Shown here in pieces: positions 1-7,300 of a stretch of DNA of 11,159 nucleotides. The translations under genes and the position numbers were made by a program. Source of the stretch: Candidatus Cloacimonadota bacterium (lineage in GTDB: Bacteria; Cloacimonadota; Cloacimonadia; JGIOTU-2). Below the pieces are notes generated by a model that was not told where the DNA came from, ran no database searches, and saw only the letters and a program-made list of their open reading frames with translations. How positions within the stretch are numbered: the stretch's first letter is position 1; the number at the start of each line of letters is the position of its first letter. The DNA lies in assembly GCA_021160355.1 (NCBI GenBank), contig JAGHCS010000200.1:1-11159 (forward strand), read 5' to 3'.

Positions 1-82
1 ATCATGAGGTTTATGACTTTATTACGGAATATTACTAATCCGATTATAAAGAAATAGGATATGAATATAATAGCTGAAAGCA

Positions 83-199
83 TTGTCACACTGAGGTTCT
101 TTATCTCGGCGTAATGGAATGAAGTCGGATCGAAGTGCGACAGACCCTTCGACTCGCCTTCGCAATGCTATGGCGCAGCAGGCAAGCTCAAGGTGACAA
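83..199. repeat. Imperfect inverted repeat element, probably a dispersed intergenic repeat
   Basis: The ends TTGTCACACTGAG (83-95) and CTCAAGGTGACAA (187-199) are inverted copies matching at 11 of 13 positions. Inside, TCGAAG (130-135) and CTTCGA (147-152) form a second nested hairpin, followed by a G+C-richer stretch that stands out from the AT-rich surroundings. Words such as 'CCTTCGACTCG' next to 'CTCAAGGTGACA' are typical of small non-coding palindromic repeats spread through many bacterial genomes. No transposase is present, so if mobile it would depend on enzymes encoded elsewhere. The copy number in this genome cannot be seen from one window. Confidence 0.55.
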
Positions 200-411
200 C
201 AGCAAGTGTTGATAAAAACAGCAGTTTCTCTAAAAGTAATTTTCCATCATAATTTTACCGCAAATCCTTTATTAATGCACCGTTCAGAAAATGTGTGCCT
301 AAATTTTGGGGTATCCCTGATTTATAAAATAATCAATGTGAATTTCCACTAAATTTCCTTGTTTCTTAAAAAACAACCTTATCTTTCTCCAAAAGTAAAG
401 TATTCCCCTCA

Positions 412-433
412 TTCCCAAAGCCCTCTTTGGGAA
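412..433. repeat. Perfect 9-bp hairpin with CCCT loop
   Basis: TTCCCAAAG (412-420) and CTTTGGGAA (425-433) are exact inverted copies separated by CCCT. No T-run follows on the plus strand, so it is not a standard terminator for plus-strand transcription. With the two hairpins downstream it forms a cluster that resembles a REP-like mosaic of small palindromes. Confidence 0.6.
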
Positions 434-449
434 CGCAAATATCGAATTT

Positions 450-475
450 CGTCACCAAACCGGGGTTTGATAACG
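450..475. repeat. Imperfect hairpin, second of three
   Basis: CGTCACCAAAC (450-460) pairs with GTTTGATAACG (465-475) around a CGGG loop, with two mismatched positions in an 11-bp stem. It lies 16 bases after the previous hairpin and shares no sequence with it. No poly-T run follows. Confidence 0.5.
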
Positions 476-504
476 AGTTAGTTAAGGATGATAGCAAAGT
501 AACA

Positions 505-520
505 CAAGATTCCAATCTTG
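505..520. repeat. Short perfect hairpin, third of three
   Basis: CAAGATT (505-511) and AATCTTG (514-520) are exact inverted copies around a two-base centre (CC). As RNA the loop would have to open to at least four bases, leaving a six-pair stem. It may therefore matter as a DNA palindrome, for example a protein-binding or repeat-end sequence, more than as an RNA structure. Confidence 0.45.
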
Positions 521-625
521 CGGACTAAACACTTTTACTCAAACAAAGTTATACATTTTTTTCTTTTTCATTCCTTTGTGACCTCTGAAGTATTTCTCAT
601 AAAAATCGTGATATTTTCAAAATCG

Positions 626-666
626 TTGACGTAAATTCAATTAATTTATTTATTTCCATATATTAT
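626..666 (+). promoter_or_regulatory. Possible promoter for the operon (weakly supported)
   Basis: A TTGACG hexamer (626-631) resembles a -35 box and a TATTAT hexamer (661-666) resembles a -10 box. The 29 bases between them are too many for one standard sigma-70 promoter, and the hexamers at the proper spacing after TTGACG are poor -10 matches. A promoter here is expected because a long co-oriented gene cluster starts 26 bases later, but the exact elements are not resolved. Confidence 0.25.
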
Positions 667-680
667 ATAAATTCTCAACA

Positions 681-692
681 AGAGGTCATAAA
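681..692 (+). promoter_or_regulatory. Ribosome binding site of the first gene
   Basis: AGAGGT at 681-686 lies five bases before the ATG at 692. It supports this start, which also places a signal peptide right at the N-terminus. Confidence 0.6.
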
Positions 693-1417
693 TGAAGAAA
701 TCATTCACTATTACTATTATTTTTTGCTTTTCTCTTATTCTATGTTTTGCAGAAACGCCCGAAGAACCGAATCCTTTCCAAATCTATTTTAAAGATCCTT
801 CATTCGAAACCTTTCAGAAAGCATTTGAAAGTTATTCTTCACAACTTTCAGATAATGCAGAGGATAACAACTCCCGACTCATGCTTTCCTATCTCTACAT
901 GATCGAAATGGAAAGAATGCTGGGTCAGCTTGAAGCACGGATCGATTCGTTGGCTCCAAATATCAAGTTTCAATACGCGAACCTTTTACTTGAAATTGGT
1001 AAATATAATGAATGTATAGAAATCTATGAGGATTTGAATGCCGAATATCCGGACTGGTCATGCCCATGGCGTCATAAAGGAGAAGCATATTTTAAGTCTG
1101 ATGAACTGGAAAAGGCAGAGAGTGCTCTAAAAAAAGCAATTGAAACTCGTGCAGAGCATTATGATGCCTATGTTATGCTTGCAGAAGTACAGGAAGCAAT
1201 GGAGAAATATACCGATGCTCTTGCTACATTGAAAACAGGATTTTCCTACAAAGGCAAAGACATCGAAGATACTGAAAGTGAAGTCGGTGATCTCGACGTG
1301 CAGTTCCTTTATCTAAAACTCCTCAAGGCAAATAATATGCAGAAAGAGTATGAAGAGCAGAGAATGAAATTGGAAAGAGCAGCTCCAGAAGATACTCGTC
1401 TGAAGGATATTCAATGA
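692..1417 (+). CDS. Secreted tetratricopeptide-repeat (TPR) protein
   Basis: The 241-residue product begins with a Sec signal peptide (two lysines, a hydrophobic core to about residue 19, likely cleavage after 'LCFA'), so it should act in the periplasm or be anchored outside the cytoplasm. The two cysteines in the signal region do not sit in a convincing lipobox. Residues about 92-190 contain roughly three helix-turn-helix TPR units with the usual small/large residue pattern, for example 'ANLLLEIGKYNECIEIYEDL', then 'HKGEAYFKSDELEKAESALK', then 'YVMLAEVQEAMEKYTDALAT'. TPRs are protein-binding scaffolds; the partner is unknown. Its TGA overlaps the ATG of the next gene by four bases (ATGA), which argues for translational coupling with the C45-type hydrolase. 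It could be an adaptor for surface assembly or secretion, but that is inference. Confidence 0.8.
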   Translation: MKKSFTITIIFCFSLILCFAETPEEPNPFQIYFKDPSFETFQKAFESYSSQLSDNAEDNNSRLMLSYLYMIEMERMLGQLEARIDSLAPNIKFQYANLLLEIGKYNECIEIYEDLNAEYPDWSCPWRHKGEAYFKSDELEKAESALKKAIETRAEHYDAYVMLAEVQEAMEKYTDALATLKTGFSYKGKDIEDTESEVGDLDVQFLYLKLLKANNMQKEYEEQRMKLERAAPEDTRLKDIQ

Positions 1418-2940
1418 GAAAATTATTGCTGGTTTGTGCTCTGCTCATAATAATAGGAACGACTTTAGTATCTGCTCAACAACCACAGGGTTATATAGAA
1501 TACAAAGAAAATAAAATGATCGTTCGTGTATGGGGAACTCATTACGAACGTGGTTATGCGCAGGGCTATTTGTTGTGCGATGGTATAACCGATATTTTCA
1601 ATACTTATTTTTTAGCGAATCTATTTAATAATAATGTATCAGTATACAATGCAACTCGAAGTTTTTTTGAAACAAGTTTTGCTGTCGATGACAAATACAT
1701 TACTGAAGGAATGGGCGTACTCGATGGAATGATTGCAGGGGGACAATCACTCTACTGTGCTGTTCTGGGACGGGATATTGATGTGACAGATCTAATGATG
1801 TGCAACTCACTCATCGACTATGCAGACGACAAGGATTTCTCTCAGGGAAATGATCTCTGCTCGTCACTCGCAAGCTGGGGTACGAGTACTGTTAACTCTC
1901 CGGACCTCAGTGGAGAGAGCATCATCACCAGGTTCCTTGATTGGACTCCTCACTCGTCACTTCTGGATAATCAGGTCGTCCTTGTCTCATTCCCTAGTGA
2001 ATCTGATGAGCAGAATTGGATTTCATTTACTTTCACTGGCTTGTTTGGATGCCTTTCCGCAATAAACGAAGCTGGAGTAGGCTCCTTTTACAATGTGGGA
2101 AATATTGATGCTTACGATCCGGGAGATACATTTAATCCGATTTTTCTTTCCATAAGGAACGGTATTGAAGCAGCGGATTACAATAATTCAGGACAGTGCA
2201 ATCCAATGGATGTGGTAAAAGCGGTCAGTGATGATGTGCAGAGGACTGGTTCCATCATGAATGTGATCTCATCTACAGAAAAAGATAGCTTCTCGCTGGT
2301 CATAGAATGCAATAATATAAACGGTGTCGTTGTCCGTATAAAAGAAGATAATACTATCATAACCGGTGACAATTTAGCAGCAACCAATCACTTTCGCAAA
2401 TTATATTCTCCAATTTATTGCTACAGATATGATCATATAGCAGATTCTCTTCTTATAAACGCACAGATCGATCCCGCAAGAAGCTGGAATTTACTTTCCG
2501 GAGCAGCAGGAACCTCTACTAATATGCAAGCGATTCAATATATTCCATGGTCCGGTAAGATATTATGGTCAACGAAAACGGGTAGTGTGCCGGCATATCA
2601 AGTAGTCCCTACGTCCTTTACGACCTATGAACTCTTTGATTATGTCAGCACCGATTCCCCAATACCCGAACAGGCAAATACACTTTTCATTAAAGGAATT
2701 TTTCCTTATCCTGCGTCTGAAATTGTGAACGTTTCATATTATTCTAAATATGCCGATGATGCTTCATGCACAGTTTATGACATCAAAGGAAGGGAAGTTA
2801 TACAAGAGAAGCTTCAAGCACACGCCGGCATCAATGACTACTCACTTCGATTCTCAGATGATATGCCTTCAGGAATTTATTTCGTAAAAATAAATGATAA
2901 CAATTATAGCATTACTTCAAAAATGCTCATCGTGAGGTAA
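1414..2940 (+). CDS. Secreted C45-type Ntn hydrolase (acyltransferase/amidohydrolase-like) with T9SS type A sorting domain
   Basis: A signal peptide (residues 1-21, ending 'LVSA') is followed by an enzyme domain resembling the C45 / acyl-CoA:6-aminopenicillanate acyltransferase group and the related phospholipase-B-like N-terminal-nucleophile hydrolases. Landmarks are 'GTHYERGYAQGYL' near residues 41-53, the probable nucleophile Cys149 in 'NDLCSSLASWG', 'RFLDW' at 173-177 and 'TNHF' at 324-327. In this family the precursor cleaves itself just before the cysteine, and the new N-terminus hydrolyses or transfers amide-linked acyl groups. The true substrate cannot be read from sequence. Residues about 424-508 form a T9SS type A sorting domain ('GIFPYPASEIVNVSYY', then 'SGIYFVKI'), predicting export across the outer membrane and surface attachment or release. 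GAAGGA at 1402-1407 is its ribosome binding site, inside the preceding gene. The next start lies two bases after its stop. Confidence 0.8.
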   Translation: MRKLLLVCALLIIIGTTLVSAQQPQGYIEYKENKMIVRVWGTHYERGYAQGYLLCDGITDIFNTYFLANLFNNNVSVYNATRSFFETSFAVDDKYITEGMGVLDGMIAGGQSLYCAVLGRDIDVTDLMMCNSLIDYADDKDFSQGNDLCSSLASWGTSTVNSPDLSGESIITRFLDWTPHSSLLDNQVVLVSFPSESDEQNWISFTFTGLFGCLSAINEAGVGSFYNVGNIDAYDPGDTFNPIFLSIRNGIEAADYNNSGQCNPMDVVKAVSDDVQRTGSIMNVISSTEKDSFSLVIECNNINGVVVRIKEDNTIITGDNLAATNHFRKLYSPIYCYRYDHIADSLLINAQIDPARSWNLLSGAAGTSTNMQAIQYIPWSGKILWSTKTGSVPAYQVVPTSFTTYELFDYVSTDSPIPEQANTLFIKGIFPYPASEIVNVSYYSKYADDASCTVYDIKGREVIQEKLQAHAGINDYSLRFSDDMPSGIYFVKINDNNYSITSKMLIVR

Positions 2941-2942
2941 GC

Positions 2943-3593
2943 ATGCAGTGTCCATTAACGACAACTGTTCTATTACAAAATATTTACTATATCGGTACAG
3001 CCATCGGCTTTATAATCAAAGAGATATTGTGGTTACGTCTTGTGCTGATAGTTGCAGGATTGTGTATGATCGCACGTGGACTCATTCTGCAAGATTACGT
3101 AATTGTTTTCTGGATGTCTCTTTTCGCAGTGATCAATCTTGTCCAGGTCATACGCATCCTTCTTGAAAAGAAAGAAGTGCACATCGACGTTGAGATCCTC
3201 GACCTGTACAGGAAAATTTTTATTGAAATGAAAACTCGTGAGTTTATGATTTTCTGGAAAATGGGCTAAGAGAAAAGACTCCACAAAGGTCAATTTGTAT
3301 GCCATGACAATGTGCAGACAGATGGGGTGATTCAGATCATTGATGGTACCGCTGTAGTGAAGAAAAATGACAAAGTGGTTGCCCAGTTGACAAGAGGATA
3401 TTTTGTCGCAGAGATGCAGTATCTTATGGATGAGAAGCCCTCAGCTGATGTGGTCGCAGAAACGGACATACGTATTATTGTGTGGAAGCATGCCAAATTA
3501 AGACGGTTAAAAGAAACTTATCCCGATCTATACAATAAATTTCATCTCATCTTAAGCAAAGATCTCACCTATAAATTAAAACGCTATTTATAA
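2943..3593 (+). pseudogene. Bacterial Popeye-domain membrane protein, interrupted by an in-frame TAA
   Basis: One reading frame runs from ATG 2943 (GAGG at 2934-2937) to TAA 3591-3593, broken only by TAA at 3267-3269 (codon 109). Before the stop are three hydrophobic helices (about residues 8-26, 29-48 and 51-72), including 'KEILWLRLVLIVAGL' and 'AVINLVQVIRILLEKK', then the linker 'LYRKIFIEMKTREFMIFWKMG'-like helix. After it, in the same frame and without any indel, comes a cyclic-nucleotide-binding-like fold: 'IIDGTAVVKKNDKVVAQL', 'FVAEMQYLMDEKPSADVV', then 'DLYNKFHLILSKDLTYKLKR'. This order matches bacterial relatives of the Popeye family. The phosphate-binding-cassette region keeps the acidic residue (Glu157) but has Ser-Ala where CAP-like proteins have Arg-Ala, so cNMP binding is not assured. 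A GTG at 3312 could restart the second half but lacks a good ribosome binding site and would drop 14 family-like codons. Possible causes are a nonsense mutation, a base-call error or readthrough. Confidence 0.75.
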
Positions 3594-3603
3594 GTAGGAC
3601 ACT

Positions 3604-4383
3604 ATGAATTTAATTCTTTTTTTGATCATCGTAATTATTTCATTTGCTGCGGTGCGCGTAGGCGCGGTTGCCTTTAAACTCACAGGATTGGAATGGACAG
3701 TTGCGAAATTTCAGGCACTTTCCTGTTTTACAAGTACAGGTTTCACAACAAAAGAATCTGAACTCATTGTCAAGAGTCAGCAGCGACGGAATATTGCCAC
3801 GACACTCATGATCCTGGGACATGCAGGGCTTGTGACACTTATTGCGACCTTTGTGAATTCACTTAGACCTTCACAGCTTGTTCACAAAGTTTTTCAACCA
3901 ATCATTCATCTGGACAAATATCCGGTTTTATCCGTGATGATAAATATAGTGATTATCACTCTTTTCTGCTGGATAATTATTACTCTTTTTTCACACACAA
4001 AAGCATCTAAAAAACTCACCAGTGTCATTCAAAACTTCTTCCTGAAGAAACAATTCATCAACCGAACCTATATCCAGGACCTTGTTATAACCAGTGGTGG
4101 ATTCGGCATAATAAATATTGAAGTGACTGAGCACAGTAATCTTTATCATATGAATTTGTCTGATGTTGTAAAAGAATATCCGGATATGAAGATCCTTGCG
4201 ATCGAGCGAGGGAATAATATCATTACAAATCTCACTGACGACACAAGAATGCTCCTTAGTGATAATATCATTTCTTATGGAAAGGTTGAAGATATAAAAA
4301 AGGAATTTCATACACGGCTTATAGATCAAGTTAAAGATAGAGTCGCTTCTCATAAGAAGAAGAAAAAACAAAAAAATAAATGA
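3604..4383 (+). CDS. Membrane protein with TrkH-like pore-loop motif and C-terminal TrkA-C (RCK_C) domain
   Basis: The 259-residue product has membrane helices at about 1-24, 62-84 and 106-130. Between the first two is 'FQALSCFTSTGFTTKESE' (residues 36-53), which recalls the filter loops of Trk/Ktr/HKT potassium transporters ('FQsvsartaGFnt'). Residues about 155-235 resemble a TrkA-C domain, a ligand-binding regulatory module found on many ion channels and transporters ('SGGFGIINIEVTEHSNLYHM', 'YPDMKILAIERGNNII', 'LSDNIISYGKVEDI'). The tail is very basic ('KKKKKQK'), consistent with a cytoplasmic C-terminus. AGGA at 3596-3599 precedes the ATG, and the TGA overlaps the next gene's ATG by four bases. 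The natural reading is a regulated ion-flux protein or a subunit of one, working with the neighbouring Popeye protein. That it conducts potassium is inference, since one pore loop per chain would require multimers. Confidence 0.7.
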   Translation: MNLILFLIIVIISFAAVRVGAVAFKLTGLEWTVAKFQALSCFTSTGFTTKESELIVKSQQRRNIATTLMILGHAGLVTLIATFVNSLRPSQLVHKVFQPIIHLDKYPVLSVMINIVIITLFCWIIITLFSHTKASKKLTSVIQNFFLKKQFINRTYIQDLVITSGGFGIINIEVTEHSNLYHMNLSDVVKEYPDMKILAIERGNNIITNLTDDTRMLLSDNIISYGKVEDIKKEFHTRLIDQVKDRVASHKKKKKQKNK

Positions 4384-7300
4384 AAAAACTCTTGCTCGCA
4401 AGTCTCTTATTCTTGTTGACAGGTCATATTCTATTAGCACAGGGAAGCTGGATGCCAGAAAAAAATTACTGGCCACGCACACTCGTAGATTCCAGCCAGG
4501 TTCTTGTGCAAGAGGTTCGAGATAGAGTGCTTCGCGCACCTTACAGCACATGGTATGCAAGTATTTGTGCTGCGTCAGATCTGAACTATTCATCATATAC
4601 ATGGGAGAAGCAGAAGGCACGCATTGCCCGTTGTGCGGCATTCAGGTTTTTTATAGAAGGAGATTCATTCTACGGAGATAAAGCAAAGGAATATCTCCTT
4701 GTGGCTAACCGGGAGGAATCAAACAGCATTTCAGAAGAATATGGTAATATTATCTGGGACTCCGAAATTATCTCGATGATTTGCATTGCGTATGATTTTC
4801 TCAAAGGAAATAATTATGATTTCGATGGAGAAGAACAGCAGGTTCGGGATAGAATTCAGTGGGTAACCGGAGCGTTGTATGAATCTGTGATTGATGATGA
4901 TCTTGGACTTTTGCATTATGCATGGGTGCTGGGACATGGGGAAGAAACGAATTATGGCGTGAAGCTTGCTTCAGCCGTTGGCATGGCTGCGATTGTGCTT
5001 AATACCGAAACAAGTGGAAGCAATCACCAGAAACCCTCGACCTGGATAGAATATGCTGTAACAAAACTCTACAGGCAGATTGGAAATTATCTTATTGATC
5101 AGGATGGAGGATGGGCAGAAGGGCATCATTATCTTGGTTTTAGCGCAGTGAACTTCATACCATTTGCATTTTCCTATGAGAACTTTACAGACGGCATTCC
5201 TCAAACATTTGGCAGCACAACATATTCACCTCCATTACAGCAATATAACTTTCAGCAGAACACGGAGTGGGGAATAAAAATACGAATGCCGGATGGATCA
5301 AGACCACCGATCGATGACTGTTTTCTGAACTCATATTATTACAGCGCTGCATTTGCACCATATTATGAAAACGATGTGCTGGCATGGGATTATATTCACA
5401 GCGATCAACCCTACAATACATGGGCATCTTCGTCAAACATAGATGTGGAAATGATCTGTCTGTATGATGATGTGTATGCAGGCACAACTGAGCCGAATTA
5501 CACAAGCGTATTTATTCCAAGAGCAGGGCAAGCGGTTTTTAGAAATGATTGGGAAAGAGATGCGACATATATGTGCCTGGTCGGGGAATATGGAGTTGCA
5601 CGAACAGGAGGTCGATCTCACGAGCATCCTGATAATATGAGTTTCATCATATATGCACTTGGTGAATATCTGGCTCTGGATTCCGGTTATATTAGCTGGG
5701 GACAGCATAATAAGGTTATGAATGCTGATAATCACAACCTGATACTCGTGAACGGAAGTGGTCCATCATCTGCAGGAACATATACTGCTAACGGCACTGA
5801 TGCGCACATTCAGAATTTTTATGATACCCGTTATCTCGATTATGCCGAAGTACAGACGAGTTACCAGAATGTGGATTTCACGAGATGTGCAACCTTTTTT
5901 GACAATGAGATTTTCATCCTTACCGATTTTATAACTTCTTCCAGCACAAAAACCTACGAGTGGCTTCTTCATGGCAATGGTGGCGGATCGACTGGAGGTC
6001 AATTCACTTTTTTGACAGATGACGCTGACAACCGCAGCACTATCGGCTCGCAATATACTCAAAATAATATTTCACTCGATTGCTATATCAATTCAATAAA
6101 TGCAATAAATTTTTCATCTTATGATGATTTTCATGATGACGGAACATATAATGTGCCCGCAACCCACACAGTAACAAAAGCATCTACTACCGGTTCAAAC
6201 ACGATTTTTTCTACAATACTCATTCCTCATGAAAGCACAAAAAATATCACATACGAATCCCTGGATTATGGAACCACAATTGGTGGCTTGGTTACGATGG
6301 ACAGCACAAAGATACTCACTCTTGCAAAGGAATTCACTTATGGGATTTCCACTCTGTTTGATTCTGTACCGCTCGTTTTTAATGCGAATTATTTGGCAAT
6401 TTCAAAGGAGAATGGAGCTTTCCAGCCTACAAATGTTGTTCTGAAAAATGGAGATTATCTTCATTATGATGGCACAACATATTTTATTAATACCGAAAAC
6501 CGCTGCGATCTCGCACTCCATATCGATGACGTATTTGCAGATGGATATATGAGCGAGCAGGGATGGGTGGAGTTGTATACAGGCAATGAGCCAAGTTCCG
6601 TATCCGGCGCTGCTTCATATGATTTCTATGATGGAATTCTTACAATGCAATTTGATGAAGCTTCCAATTTTTATATCGAAGTGGACTGGTCTATTCATCC
6701 GATCAGGATAGATTCTTTGAGTACAATTCTGTTTTCTGCTGATGATGAACTCACGATCTATGGCTTGGGATTTGAACAGACAGGTACTGTATATTTTAAT
6801 GCACTTGCTGCTGATGAGATACTTTCCTGGAATGAAGCTGGAATCACTTTAGTTGTTCCTGAAGGTGTGTCATCAGGAAATCTTGTGGTTGAAAACATGT
6901 ATGGTTCGAGCAACGAAAGTGCCTATCAAATTATGAGTTCCACAGGTGATCCGGAGGTTGCTCAACCCATTCCAAACCACGTCATAACAGCCGGAACAAC
7001 GAAATTCATTGCTGATTTGAATACGGTTTTCTGGGACCCGAATGGAGATACCCTTCTCTTCTCTCTTGATTATGATTCACCATATCTGACTCACAATGAA
7101 GATTCACTCCAAATAGGAATAGTCTATTTTACCGCACAAGACAATCAGCAGGACACGCTCTTTATCACAGCGACTGCTCAGGATGCGGACAGTGCAAGCG
7201 CATCGGATCAGTTCATCGTTTTTATACAGGATTACAACGATCCTCCGCAGATAGATACGATCCCAATACAAGTTTTCAGTGAGGATGATTCACTCACAAT

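Larger units (their letters stand above)
1..691. other. Intergenic leader region rich in palindromes, no defensible gene
   Basis: No long open frame begins here on either strand. The region holds an imperfect inverted repeat at 83-199 and three compact hairpins at 412-433, 450-475 and 505-520, all listed separately. The last 100 bases are very AT-rich and lead into the first gene of the operon. Two short frames are open across the left edge (stops at 36-38 and 55-57), so the tail of an upstream gene may be present, but nothing in the few residues allows it to be named. Confidence 0.6.

Noticed and set aside
412..433. Terminator of an upstream gene
   Set aside because: The stem is good, but no T-run follows it on the plus strand and the minus-strand continuation is only a mixed AT-rich sequence, so a simple rho-independent terminator is not supported.
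83..520. CRISPR array
   Set aside because: The palindromes differ from one another in sequence and spacing; there is no repeated direct unit with regular spacers.
3312..3593. A separate small gene starting at GTG 3312
   Set aside because: No adequate ribosome binding site lies at the proper distance. The 14 codons between the TAA and this GTG continue the same protein family in the same frame, so it is better described as the second half of an interrupted gene.
2943..3593. Genetic-code reassignment of TAA
   Set aside because: TAA ends several genes exactly where their families end, including both T9SS-tailed proteins, so it works as a stop in this genome.
3991..4641. A 216-codon open frame on the minus strand
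   Set aside because: It lies across two well-supported plus-strand genes, including the TrkA-C domain and the lyase signal peptide. Its product shows no recognisable domain and is rich in cysteine and phenylalanine runs, as is typical of antisense shadows.
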